The notes under the pieces were generated by a model. The model was given only the letters and a program-made list of their open reading frames with translations. It ran no database searches and was not told the origin of the DNA. A program made the position numbers and the translations under genes. Below, in pieces: positions 1 to 7,157 of a stretch of DNA of 31,144 nucleotides (positions are counted from its first letter, which is position 1; every line of letters begins with the position of its first letter). This DNA is from a virus. The DNA is taken from positions 1-31,144 of IMG/VR virus record IMGVR_UViG_3300025645_000294; one strand, written 5' to 3'.

Positions 1-173
1 CAAGTGATTAGACCTATAGGTTTACCATCTACGTAGTATAGTCTAATCCTGTTATGAGTAATAGGTAATAGTATATAGGAGATTACTTCACTTGGAGTAT
101 ACGTAGAGTGTGTATCTCCTGTAGTTAGTAACTCTAGGCTATCACCTACTGCCTTATACTTGTCTATGTACAT
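1..173 (-). CDS. HlyC-like (RTX toxin-activating type) lysine acyltransferase, 5' part, cut by window edge
   Basis: An ATG at 173 opens a frame that stays open for 57 codons to the left edge, so only the N-terminal third is visible. The segment from His22 through TPSEVISYILLPI and then YYVDGKPIGLIT matches, from memory, the start of the HlyC family, which moves an acyl chain from acyl-ACP to lysines of RTX toxins. His22 falls where the catalytic His23 of E. coli HlyC lies. HlyC-like proteins are annotated in a number of marine phages, where the substrate is unknown. The gene is last in the leftward block but has its own perfect-consensus promoter at 206-234, leaving a leader of about 25 bases. 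The ribosome site is poor (GGGGGTG about 10 bases upstream). The catalytic Asp and the C terminus are outside the window. A GNAT-like protein is the main alternative. Confidence 0.6.
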   Translation of the reverse strand, partial: MYIDKYKAVGDSLELLTTGDTHSTYTPSEVISYILLPITHNRIRLYYVDGKPIGLIT

Positions 174-205
174 ACCTATATGCACCCCCAGATACCTTAA
201 GTCTT

Positions 206-234
206 ATTATACATGTACCTGAGGGTTTTGTCAA
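206..234 (-). promoter_or_regulatory. Perfect-consensus sigma70 promoter for the HlyC-like gene
   Basis: On the minus strand TTGACA (234-229), 17 bases, then TATAAT (211-206). Both hexamers match the E. coli sigma70 consensus exactly. The predicted start, near 199, is about 25 bases before the ATG at 173. The promoter sits just after the end of the metallopeptidase gene, so the distal gene can be expressed apart from the structural operon. Confidence 0.8.
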
Positions 235-252
235 GTATAAACTTACACTTAG

Positions 253-663
253 TTACAATAAAGCTTGTTTACACTCGTCGAGGGTACGTCCAGTATCGTA
301 ACCATTCAGCATCTTAGCGAAGTCTTCTTCTCGCTCAGGTGATGTCTCAACAGACACACGGTAAGCTTGCACCTCTGCCCAGAAGCGGTACTTCTTGGAT
401 AGAGCATAGAGAGCACCGTGAACGCCTACAGACAGTGCCATAGCCTCAAGAGGTAAGGCTGCGATATACATCTGAGCTACATAGAGTACAGCAGCACAGA
501 TAACTGTAAGCATCCACCACTGCTTGACGTGGGTAAGCTCATGTGGAAGCTGGTGTGGGGTAGTGTCAGCAGGGAGCGTAACGTACGGCCCCCATGCTAG
601 GCCGTAACCACCTGTGTCCTTACGGATACTGATGATTGCTGGTGGGATCAAGTTAAACTTCAT
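253..663 (-). CDS. Membrane-anchored HExxH zinc metallopeptidase-like protein
   Basis: The 136-residue protein carries HELTH at residues 41-45 (the HExxH zinc motif), followed at once by a strongly hydrophobic stretch, about residues 50-85, that would form one or two membrane segments. FWAEVQAY near residues 94-101 gives Glu97 in an ExxA context, a credible third zinc ligand as in gluzincins. Motif, membrane segment, then a Glu in ExxA suggests a small membrane-embedded peptidase; this is a motif-level inference and no family name is certain. Its ATG (663-661) overlaps the stop of the 59-residue gene before it (TAATG), so translation is probably coupled. It lies after the tail-fibre genes at the distal end of the late block, so roles in virion processing, entry or envelope damage are all possible. 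Confidence 0.6.
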   Translation of the reverse strand: MKFNLIPPAIISIRKDTGGYGLAWGPYVTLPADTTPHQLPHELTHVKQWWMLTVICAAVLYVAQMYIAALPLEAMALSVGVHGALYALSKKYRFWAEVQAYRVSVETSPEREEDFAKMLNGYDTGRTLDECKQALL

Positions 664-842
664 TACTCTGCTTCCAGTACAACCAGTGTACCAGCCTCGA
701 CCTGACGCATGATCTCTGCGTAGTGACGGTTAGCTGGGTCTAGTGGGACTGACATCTCTTGGCCGTCGATGGTGGCTTTGATGGATGTGTTAGTGCCGTC
801 TTCAGCAAAGTATTGTGCTGCTGTGATGTTCATATCATTCAT
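663..842 (-). CDS. Small conserved phage protein next to tail fibre (59 aa)
   Basis: The ATG at 842 is two bases after the stop of the upstream fibre gene, and GGAG lies within the end of that gene. The product begins MNDMNITAAQYF, has the segment TSIKATIDGQEMSVPLDPANR and ends in LEAE. Short proteins with this kind of 'IKA-IDG--VPLDP-NRHYA-I' pattern are common beside tail-fibre genes of marine phages and may act as fibre-assembly accessories; that role is inferred from position only. The stop overlaps the next ATG by one base. An internal Met at codon 4 is a possible alternative start. Confidence 0.75.
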   Translation of the reverse strand: MNDMNITAAQYFAEDGTNTSIKATIDGQEMSVPLDPANRHYAEIMRQVEAGTLVVLEAE

Positions 843-844
843 GA

Positions 845-1939
845 TTATAACTCCGCATCAAAGGCTAGGAAAGCAGTAGCGTCGATTGCTAGTCGTGCTT
901 TACAAACACGGTTTGTTGTGAAGGGCGTCCCAGCATCTGCACCAAAACTAACTCCAACCTTATGTATGGACGGGTCCACTGTTGCATTAAGGGAGGCGGC
1001 TGCGAAAGAAACCCCTGATATTAAGCATTCAACTCCGCTTTCGCTAATCGTAGGGGACGACCTCATCGTTGTGGGATAAGCATAGTCTATTACCACAGAC
1101 GACGTGCCAAAAGCATAACCTATGCCCAGTTCCGTTTGGTCTGATGCGTTGCCCTGAAGACGGTGGTAATACCGCTGACACAAAGCCAATTCCTGCCCAT
1201 AGCTGCGATGCTCGAAGGGGGTAGCTGTATCGCCTACTTCGAGTTGTACGCCTGTGATCTGGAAAGTATCAGACGTAGTTGCAAATACGTTTGCTTGACC
1301 TGTGACACTCTTGAACCCAGTCTCACTTGTCCATTCATACTCAGAAGTAATGTCATCTGGACCGCAAGCAAGATGAAATAGTATTGAGAGGGCTAGTACA
1401 TTGCCGCTTGGAAATGCGTTGATAGTATCTCCGTCAAGCTGAATGGTTTTGTATTCCCAAGTTGATGCGCTGCTTATGCTATACGACTTCAAACTTGAAT
1501 AAGATGAGCTGTTAAAGAACTGAACCCCATAAGCACCTGTTACAGTGCTTTTCACCCAGAACGAAAGCGTAACAGTCTTTGCGGAAGATGTGCCGTAGTC
1601 AAGCTGAGATAAATCGTAGCCCTCCAGTTTATAACTAAGCGACTCGTTTTCACTGGCAAGTGGTGTTGCGTCCGCTACTGTACAGCTAACTTTATAGCTG
1701 TTCTGAAAACCAGATGGGGCATCCGTGCTTTGTTCATGTGTTGCTTCTTGCCCAGTCCCAGCAGAGCCGTTCCTGTACTGCCAGCGGTCACAGACATAAT
1801 AACCCGAGCCTGAAACACCAGCCACACTCGTCCCACGCTGGGCCACCTGCATTGCACCATTGATAATCAAGTTACGATTACTCAAAGCACCATCGTTGTA
1901 GACGTTGCCTAGATCGGCTAGTCCTCTTGCTTTACTCAT
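845..1939 (-). CDS. Tail fibre or receptor-binding protein (364 aa)
   Basis: The start at 1939 follows a good GGAGG. The N terminus (MSKARGLADLGNVYNDGALSNRN, then LIINGAMQVAQRGTS) is a pattern found at the head of many phage tail-fibre and carbohydrate-binding structural proteins. Residues about 60-240 are rich in Ser, Thr and aromatic residues with alternating hydrophobics and include LSFWVKSTVTGAYGVQFF and FQITGVQLEVGDTATPFE, as in phage beta-sandwich (carbohydrate-binding-module-like) domains. The region that continues with RSYGQELALCQRYYHR is a known linker before the distal tip in similar proteins. Its position at the end of the fibre cluster fits the host-contacting tip. Receptor unknown. 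Confidence 0.75.
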   Translation of the reverse strand: MSKARGLADLGNVYNDGALSNRNLIINGAMQVAQRGTSVAGVSGSGYYVCDRWQYRNGSAGTGQEATHEQSTDAPSGFQNSYKVSCTVADATPLASENESLSYKLEGYDLSQLDYGTSSAKTVTLSFWVKSTVTGAYGVQFFNSSSYSSLKSYSISSASTWEYKTIQLDGDTINAFPSGNVLALSILFHLACGPDDITSEYEWTSETGFKSVTGQANVFATTSDTFQITGVQLEVGDTATPFEHRSYGQELALCQRYYHRLQGNASDQTELGIGYAFGTSSVVIDYAYPTTMRSSPTISESGVECLISGVSFAAASLNATVDPSIHKVGVSFGADAGTPFTTNRVCKARLAIDATAFLAFDAEL

Positions 1940-1942
1940 GGC

Positions 1943-2197
1943 TTATACCTCCTGAGAAGCTACAACGTGAGCCTCATACGCTGCGATGATCTCTGGGGTG
2001 TGCATCAGTGCTACCAATGCTTGAACCTCTTGTGGCTCCCCTGTCACGTCGTCTGAAGGTGCAATGACGTGGCGGTGGAAGCTACGGCTGATCTCTACGC
2101 CATCACGTTCGATGATTGTTGCGTGACGACATTGGATGTGCTTGAAGTCACCGACGATCTCATATTTGTCGATGATGGTGCGTTCTGTAAGTGCCAT
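1943..2197 (-). CDS. Small fibre-cluster protein, possible assembly factor (84 aa)
   Basis: The protein begins MALTERTIIDKYEIVGDFKH and contains HATIIERDGVEISRSFHRHV and a C-terminal helix ending QEV. It follows AGGAGG and is three bases before the next fibre gene. Similar 'Y-ideGe-isrs-hR-vi-P' proteins recur beside fibre genes in environmental phages; no enzyme motif is seen. A chaperone or virion-accessory role is inferred only from the neighbours. Confidence 0.7.
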   Translation of the reverse strand: MALTERTIIDKYEIVGDFKHIQCRHATIIERDGVEISRSFHRHVIAPSDDVTGEPQEVQALVALMHTPEIIAAYEAHVVASQEV

Positions 2198-2265
2198 GAT
2201 GGCCTCCTTGTTTTATCGTGGCGTTGTTGCCACCTGACTACCCTGTGATCCAACAGGGGTGGTTG

Positions 2266-3384
2266 TTATGCGTCTGTATAGTATTGCATCGTCACGTTGA
2301 CACTAAAGTCGTTGCTAGCGTCAGCGTCATCAAACCTAAGAACGAAGCTCGATGTGGATGAGGTAATTCGCCACAAACTTAGTTCTGAGCTAGATGCAGT
2401 AGTGCTAACCGTTATACCAAGCAGACTATTGCACCCAGACCAGACAGCAGCTACACCGCCCCCCTGCGAGCCAGCTAGATCAGCCGTAGCTGTGAATGGC
2501 AGACCTGTAATATAAGCGTTACCTGTGCTTGATCCCTTATTAGTAAGGGAAAGTGAAGTAGAAATAGTTACTACGTTTCCCACTTTCGTATATTTACCAA
2601 CTTGTTTGCTGTAAACGATACCCACGGAACCGCCACCAAATTCAACTACAGGTGTCCAAGTCCCCTCCTCGTAATCATCCAGCGTATTGTCTGCTGAATA
2701 AACACCAGCAGCAGTGCCAAGAGTTACACCAGCAGGGATGATGGCATGGCCTGACGAGTCGATGCGCATACGTTCTGTGGGTTCAGCGCCACCAGAGTTG
2801 GTATAGAAAAGCAGATCATGCTTGTTACTAGCGCCCTTCAGCGCTTCAATGATGGTGCCTCTTACCGTCGGTGCGTTAAGTCCAGACATGTAAAGTTTAG
2901 CGCCTAATCCACTAGTACCAGATGGGTGGGAAATGTCCATAGTAGAATATTCTGCCGCACCACCACCAACTAGCTGAAATGGGAAGTCAGGCGAAGTCGT
3001 ACCGATACCCACGTTCTTACTGCTATCAATAGTAATAGCTGTGCTTGTAGCATTGTCGTCGATGCCTCGTGAAGTGAAGGCTCCAGTAGTAGTTAGAACA
3101 TCTGTAGTAGTCGTCCCTGTGAACGTCTGATCGGCCACCTCGAAAGGTGTGTAAGCAACGTACTCAAGGATGTCGTCCAGAGCTGCACCAGTAGTCAGCA
3201 CGATGTCTGAACCGTTAGTAGCTGTGTAGTCCGCAGCAGCGAGCTTAACGCCGTTGAGGTACACGTCTACAAACTGAGGGGTGTAACCTACAGTAGCGAA
3301 GGATGTCTGAGAGGCTGTAGCTGTGAATGCTTCACGGTGCTGTGTAGCCTGTGGGACTGGCTGTGCGCCTATGTATCCACTCAT
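2266..3384 (-). CDS. Tail fibre protein (372 aa)
   Basis: The N-terminal region (MSGYIGAQPVPQATQHREAF, then TPQFVDVYLNGVKLAAADYT and EYVAYTPFEVAD) is a module found at the head of many phage fibre proteins, thought to join the fibre to the virion. The middle (about residues 105-215) contains TSTAITIDSSKNVGIGTTSP and ERMRIDSSGHAIIPAGV, the 'GIGTTSP' repeats of phage fibre shafts. The C-terminal 130 residues from about EGTWTPVVEFGG form a predicted beta-rich tip. The start overlaps the stop of the upstream chaperone-like gene (ATGA). Confidence 0.82.
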   Translation of the reverse strand: MSGYIGAQPVPQATQHREAFTATASQTSFATVGYTPQFVDVYLNGVKLAAADYTATNGSDIVLTTGAALDDILEYVAYTPFEVADQTFTGTTTTDVLTTTGAFTSRGIDDNATSTAITIDSSKNVGIGTTSPDFPFQLVGGGAAEYSTMDISHPSGTSGLGAKLYMSGLNAPTVRGTIIEALKGASNKHDLLFYTNSGGAEPTERMRIDSSGHAIIPAGVTLGTAAGVYSADNTLDDYEEGTWTPVVEFGGGSVGIVYSKQVGKYTKVGNVVTISTSLSLTNKGSSTGNAYITGLPFTATADLAGSQGGGVAAVWSGCNSLLGITVSTTASSSELSLWRITSSTSSFVLRFDDADASNDFSVNVTMQYYTDA

Positions 3385-3818
3385 TGTGTAGCCTCCAGTG
3401 GGTTAACGGGCCAAGCGACATTGTCAGGGAAGCCAGCTTGTTGTGGGATGTCTCGCAGTGCTTGACGATAAGCTATCTCAGCATCTGTAGTCACACGATC
3501 AGCCACAGCCCACCAGTCAGTCTTTTGCATCAGGTCATCACGACGGGAACGGACGTTGCGTTCCGCTTGTTCGAGGGGCTGTTGCTCGACCACGTATGGC
3601 AATGACCACGCACCAGCGACTTGCTCAAAGGCACCATCTGTCAGGAGATGCGAAAGGCTGTCGTATTCAGGTGACGATGGTCGTGTGTAGGGATACACAT
3701 CGTAGCTTGCCAGCAGTTCATCAGGGATTTGCTTCGGAAAGCTGGTGTTTGGATTGTCACGGCGCAGTTGTCCCAGCGTGTATTTTGCTGGGGTGCCGTT
3801 TGTAAGTTTCAGGTGCAT
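3381..3818 (-). CDS. Tail-assembly-chaperone-like protein (145 aa)
   Basis: The C-terminal half carries RSRRDDLMQKTDWWAVADRV and IAYRQALRDIPQQAGFPDNV, the 'R--lL--sDW---D-------W--YRqaLRdip' signature of phage tail-assembly chaperones (the Phage_tail_APC-like family, recalled without a search). The N-terminal half (LGQLRRDNPNTSFPKQIPDE) is typical of the same proteins. It overlaps the fibre gene downstream by four bases, as expected for a chaperone made with its client fibre. GGAGG precedes the start. Confidence 0.78.
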   Translation of the reverse strand: MHLKLTNGTPAKYTLGQLRRDNPNTSFPKQIPDELLASYDVYPYTRPSSPEYDSLSHLLTDGAFEQVAGAWSLPYVVEQQPLEQAERNVRSRRDDLMQKTDWWAVADRVTTDAEIAYRQALRDIPQQAGFPDNVAWPVNPLEATQ

Positions 3819-3832
3819 TTAGGTGGCCTCCT

Positions 3833-4492
3833 TTATGCGAAACGTGCCGCTACGGCACACTGGACTTGATCGGGGTCAGACAGAGTAACATCAAAAGTCT
3901 TGCTGCCACTACTGCTATTAAACCCACCCCAAGCTTGCGAATAAGCATTATTTTCCATTTGAAAGTTATAGACTTCTGTAGAGTTTGTAACGGATACACC
4001 ATTACTATCGTTTACAGAAACACCCACAATATAAAGTCCTTGAGACGCATCGCCAACCGTTAAAGAGGTTGCTCCTGTGGCTTCAGCACTGTCTGTAAAA
4101 TCTGGAGAAACCCCAGCAGGCAAAGAGAAAGTGCCTATTGCTGTTCGAAGTTGACTAGCGCCAAAAGTCACAACAATGTCCCCTGTAAAACTGCTTGCAA
4201 GGGATATGTAATAAACTCCAGTTACAAATGTGTTATTTCCAAAAGAACTTATTTGCACAGCCTCAGTAGCGGCGTTGCCCCCCACAGTGACGGAGGATAT
4301 TGTGTTTGCAGAAGAACCAAATTTCTTAGCGTGGATTGCAATTGCAAGAACGCCTGCATCATACCCACTAACGGAAAAAGTATAGGTTGTAAGGCTTCTG
4401 CCATCTTCTTTAGTTTCTATGAAGCTTCCTTCAAGAGCTGCCCCTCCGCCAGCGACAGTACCCATCCGCAATCTGCTAGGTAGAGTAATCAT
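3833..4492 (-). CDS. Probable beta-sandwich virion/fibre protein (219 aa)
   Basis: The sequence is rich in Ser, Thr, Gly and Val with alternating hydrophobics and no catalytic motif. Runs such as SSVTVGGNAAT, GVYYISLASSFTGDIVVTF and SGSKTFDVTLSDPDQVQCAV suggest a single large beta-sandwich, as in appendage proteins. The start overlaps the stop of the preceding fibre gene by four bases (ATGA). It lacks the GTVDGRD repeats of its neighbours. Role as a fibre component is inferred from position. Confidence 0.65.
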   Translation of the reverse strand: MITLPSRLRMGTVAGGGAALEGSFIETKEDGRSLTTYTFSVSGYDAGVLAIAIHAKKFGSSANTISSVTVGGNAATEAVQISSFGNNTFVTGVYYISLASSFTGDIVVTFGASQLRTAIGTFSLPAGVSPDFTDSAEATGATSLTVGDASQGLYIVGVSVNDSNGVSVTNSTEVYNFQMENNAYSQAWGGFNSSSGSKTFDVTLSDPDQVQCAVAARFA

Positions 4493-5358
4493 GACATATC
4501 ACCTGCACTAACGCCGTAGTAGACAGACCCCTCTTTCCAGATTGTGACAATAGCATAACCTGTTGTTGGTAGTGTTGGGGCAGCGCCACCAGACCACTGC
4601 ATCGTAGGCCAGGTGATAGCTGACGCAGAACCATCGTCAATCATAAGGGTGATACCCTCATTAGCTGACCAACCAGCTGCGAATGTAGGCGTTGAAGCCC
4701 CTGCCAATGTCCACGTCTGGATAGTGCCGTTAGTGGGGTCAATAGCAGGGGTGGTGCCTGTCAGTGCGAAGTTCGTCTCTGTGACGCCCTTAACTACGAT
4801 ATCACCTGTCATTGTCCCACCAGATTTAGGAAGGGCAGCATCGGCTGCTGTGCCTTGTGCCGCTGTAGCATAGTCTGAGGAATCAAAGGACTTGACCTGC
4901 GCAAGGTTTGTAACCTCACTATCCATTAGTGCGCCTGCAGCTGTTACATTAGTTGCATCTGTTACATCAGCTAGAGCTTCGATACCATCTAACTTGATGC
5001 CATCTGTGGCAACGTCACGACCATCGAATGTAGAGTTAGTTGTGATAGCCCCCGTCATAGCGCCACCAGATTTAGGCAAGGCGTTCGCTGCGAGTGTTCC
5101 TTGGGCGGCTGTAGCGTAATCGGTGGAGCTAAACGCTTTTACTTGAGCAAGGTTTGTAACCTCACTGTCCATCAGTGCGCCTGCGGCAGTGACACTGGCC
5201 GTGTCGGTTACGTCGGCTAGAGCTTCGATACCGTCTAACTTAGTACCGTCTGTAGATACGTCTCGTCCGTCTACTGTTCCAGTAATTACAATGCTACCAT
5301 TGATATCAGCCCCAGTGGTACTGAGGTTGACCGCCTTAGTTCCGATATAACCAGCCAT
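4489..5358 (-). CDS. Repeat-containing tail fibre protein (289 aa)
   Basis: It begins MAGYIGTKAVNLST, a fibre-type virion-attachment start. Two near-identical units of about 80 residues follow, each with DGRDVxTDGxKLDGIEALADVTD, TAAGALMDSEVTNLAQVK and PKSGGxMTG. The same units (without the MTG end) occur in the 485-residue fibre gene at 5688-7145, so parts of these genes share ancestry. The last 95 residues (NFALTGTTPAIDPTNGTIQT to the end) form a C-terminal tip domain common in phage fibres. Confidence 0.82.
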   Translation of the reverse strand: MAGYIGTKAVNLSTTGADINGSIVITGTVDGRDVSTDGTKLDGIEALADVTDTASVTAAGALMDSEVTNLAQVKAFSSTDYATAAQGTLAANALPKSGGAMTGAITTNSTFDGRDVATDGIKLDGIEALADVTDATNVTAAGALMDSEVTNLAQVKSFDSSDYATAAQGTAADAALPKSGGTMTGDIVVKGVTETNFALTGTTPAIDPTNGTIQTWTLAGASTPTFAAGWSANEGITLMIDDGSASAITWPTMQWSGGAAPTLPTTGYAIVTIWKEGSVYYGVSAGDMS

Positions 5359-5359
5359 C

Positions 5360-5668
5360 TTATGTTTGCTCCAGTACGCTTACGATTACATCAGCTGAGG
5401 TAGCTGCACTACTTGTGATGATCACAGTGTTAGTTGTCTCTAGAATGATCTTACCATCAAGTACTGATACTGCTGAGTTAGCTGGGATAGGTACACCCTT
5501 CACTAAGTAGACACCAGCAACCTGGACATCTACAGCAATCTGAGAAGCAGTTACATTAGAGATATTAAGTCCAATGACAACTGCTGTAGTTGAAGCACCT
5601 ACCGTATACGTAGTGACAGGCGAGGTGCCAACACTAGCTGAGGTGTAGTTAAGAAATGTATTAGCCAT
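5360..5668 (-). CDS. Small beta-rich virion protein (102 aa)
   Basis: The product is rich in Val, Thr, Ala and Ser with no charged core (VVIGLNISNVTASQIAVDVQ; GKIILETTNTVIITSSAATS), predicted as one compact beta-sandwich. AAGGA precedes the ATG at 5668. It lies between two fibre genes that share repeats. A minor virion or fibre-base protein is the likeliest role; family not recognised. Confidence 0.65.
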   Translation of the reverse strand: MANTFLNYTSASVGTSPVTTYTVGASTTAVVIGLNISNVTASQIAVDVQVAGVYLVKGVPIPANSAVSVLDGKIILETTNTVIITSSAATSADVIVSVLEQT

Positions 5669-5687
5669 CTGTTAGTTCCTTGTTTGA

Positions 5688-7145
5688 TTAGCCTAAGGCA
5701 ATTGATAGTGCAAGAGCGCTAGCTTCTGCTGTTGCTAAGATAGTTGCCTTGCTGTCTCCACCTAGTGTAGCAGCATCGACATTTAAAGCATTGACAAATG
5801 CTGTGTCTACCCTAGCGTCTATCGCTGCATTAGCGTTGGCTGTTGTAAAGTACAGGTTAGTTGCACCCTCAGCTAGGTCGTCCGAGTCGTGGTTGGCTAA
5901 TGAAGAAACAGTACCAGTTATTGTCGCCGTGACGCCTACAAAGGTTGGGCTATCTGTGGTAGCTACACCCTGGTCTAGAGCCTTTACAGAAGCAATACTA
6001 GTAAGTTCGCTATCCATCAACGCACCAGCAGCTGTTACATTAGCTGTATCGGTCACGTCAGCTAGAGCTTCGATACCGTCTAGCTTAGTGCCATCTGTGG
6101 CAATGTCACGTCCGTCTACGGTACCACTAACAACAATGTTACTCGTAGCAGTAAGGGTTGTTACAGTTGCCGCTGCTGGAGTAGTAGCACCAATAGTTGT
6201 ACCATCGATAGTACCTCCATTGAGATCAGTAGTTGTAAGGACTGAGGAGGCTACAGTAACGACACCAGTTACATCAGCGATAGTGGCAGCTGCTGTACCG
6301 TCCTTAGCCTTGATATTAGTAACCTCAAGGTTAGTCATATCGAAGGTAGTAGCGTTAACAGTTGTAGCGTTGATAGTTACGAAGGTAGGGCTATCAGTTG
6401 TAGCTACACCTTGGTTCAATGCCTTGATAGCTGCGATGTTAGTAAGCTCAGAGTCCATCAAGGCTCCAGCAGCTGTTACATTGGTAGTATCAGTTACATC
6501 AGCGTTAGTTTCTACAGTGTCTAGCTTAGTGCCGTCTGTAGCAACGTCACGTCCGTCTACAGTACCACCAACAGTGATGTTACCTGTAGCACTCAGTGCA
6601 GTGAAGCTACCAGCCAGGGGAGTTGTAGCACCGATGACAGTGTTATCAACTGTACCACCGTTAATATCCGCTGTAGTAAGGACAGCAGAGGCGATAGTGA
6701 AGACACCTGTTGCATCTGCGATAGAACCGACTGCTGTACCATCGTTAGCTTTGATGTTAGTTACTTGAAGGTTAACGGACTCAAGGGTACCAGCAAAGTA
6801 GCCGTCCTTGAACATGAAGACTGAAGTACCTAAGTCAATATCGTTGTTAGTAACTGGGTAAGCTATACCATCTTCAATACGAAGCTGTTCAACAGAAGCA
6901 GATGCTACATCAATGTAGAAGCTGAGACGATCGTTGAGTGTATCTACTGCTAGCTTGTTGAGTGGGATAGTTACCCCAGCATCACCAATCAAACCGATGA
7001 CTGGACCTTCAGCTGTAGTACCGTCATGAGCATGACCAGTAGAGTTGTTGAATGAGTCTAAAAGAGCATCAAACTCGTTGTTAGAGTCAGACGACTGGAT
7101 AACGTCACCGTCTGTGTATGTACTCTGGCGTATGTAACCTGCCAT
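5688..7145 (-). CDS. Main repeat-shafted tail fibre protein (485 aa)
   Basis: Residues 1-75 (MAGYIRQSTYTDGDVIQSSD and GHAHDGTTAEGP) form a recognisable marine-phage fibre N terminus. Two tandem units of 147 residues follow (about 126-261 and 273-408), each running VTNIKAxDGTA, LTTxDxNGGTxD, GATTP, GTVDGRDxATDGTKLD, TAAGALMDSELTxIA and GVATTDSPTFV. The C terminus (HDSDDLAEGATNLYFT; Ala-rich helix to the end) is a common shaft end. TAAAGGAGAG precedes the start. It is the first fibre gene after the tail proteins, consistent with the fibre that binds the tail. It shares its 80-residue sub-repeat with the gene at 4489-5358. Confidence 0.87.
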   Translation of the reverse strand: MAGYIRQSTYTDGDVIQSSDSNNEFDALLDSFNNSTGHAHDGTTAEGPVIGLIGDAGVTIPLNKLAVDTLNDRLSFYIDVASASVEQLRIEDGIAYPVTNNDIDLGTSVFMFKDGYFAGTLESVNLQVTNIKANDGTAVGSIADATGVFTIASAVLTTADINGGTVDNTVIGATTPLAGSFTALSATGNITVGGTVDGRDVATDGTKLDTVETNADVTDTTNVTAAGALMDSELTNIAAIKALNQGVATTDSPTFVTINATTVNATTFDMTNLEVTNIKAKDGTAAATIADVTGVVTVASSVLTTTDLNGGTIDGTTIGATTPAAATVTTLTATSNIVVSGTVDGRDIATDGTKLDGIEALADVTDTANVTAAGALMDSELTSIASVKALDQGVATTDSPTFVGVTATITGTVSSLANHDSDDLAEGATNLYFTTANANAAIDARVDTAFVNALNVDAATLGGDSKATILATAEASALALSIALG

Positions 7146-7157
7146 CTAATCTCTCCT

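Noticed and set aside
5749-6768. Long plus-strand open frame of 339 codons
   Set aside because: It is the antisense shadow of the repeat-rich fibre gene; the Val/Ala/Ser-rich product reflects its repeated codons.
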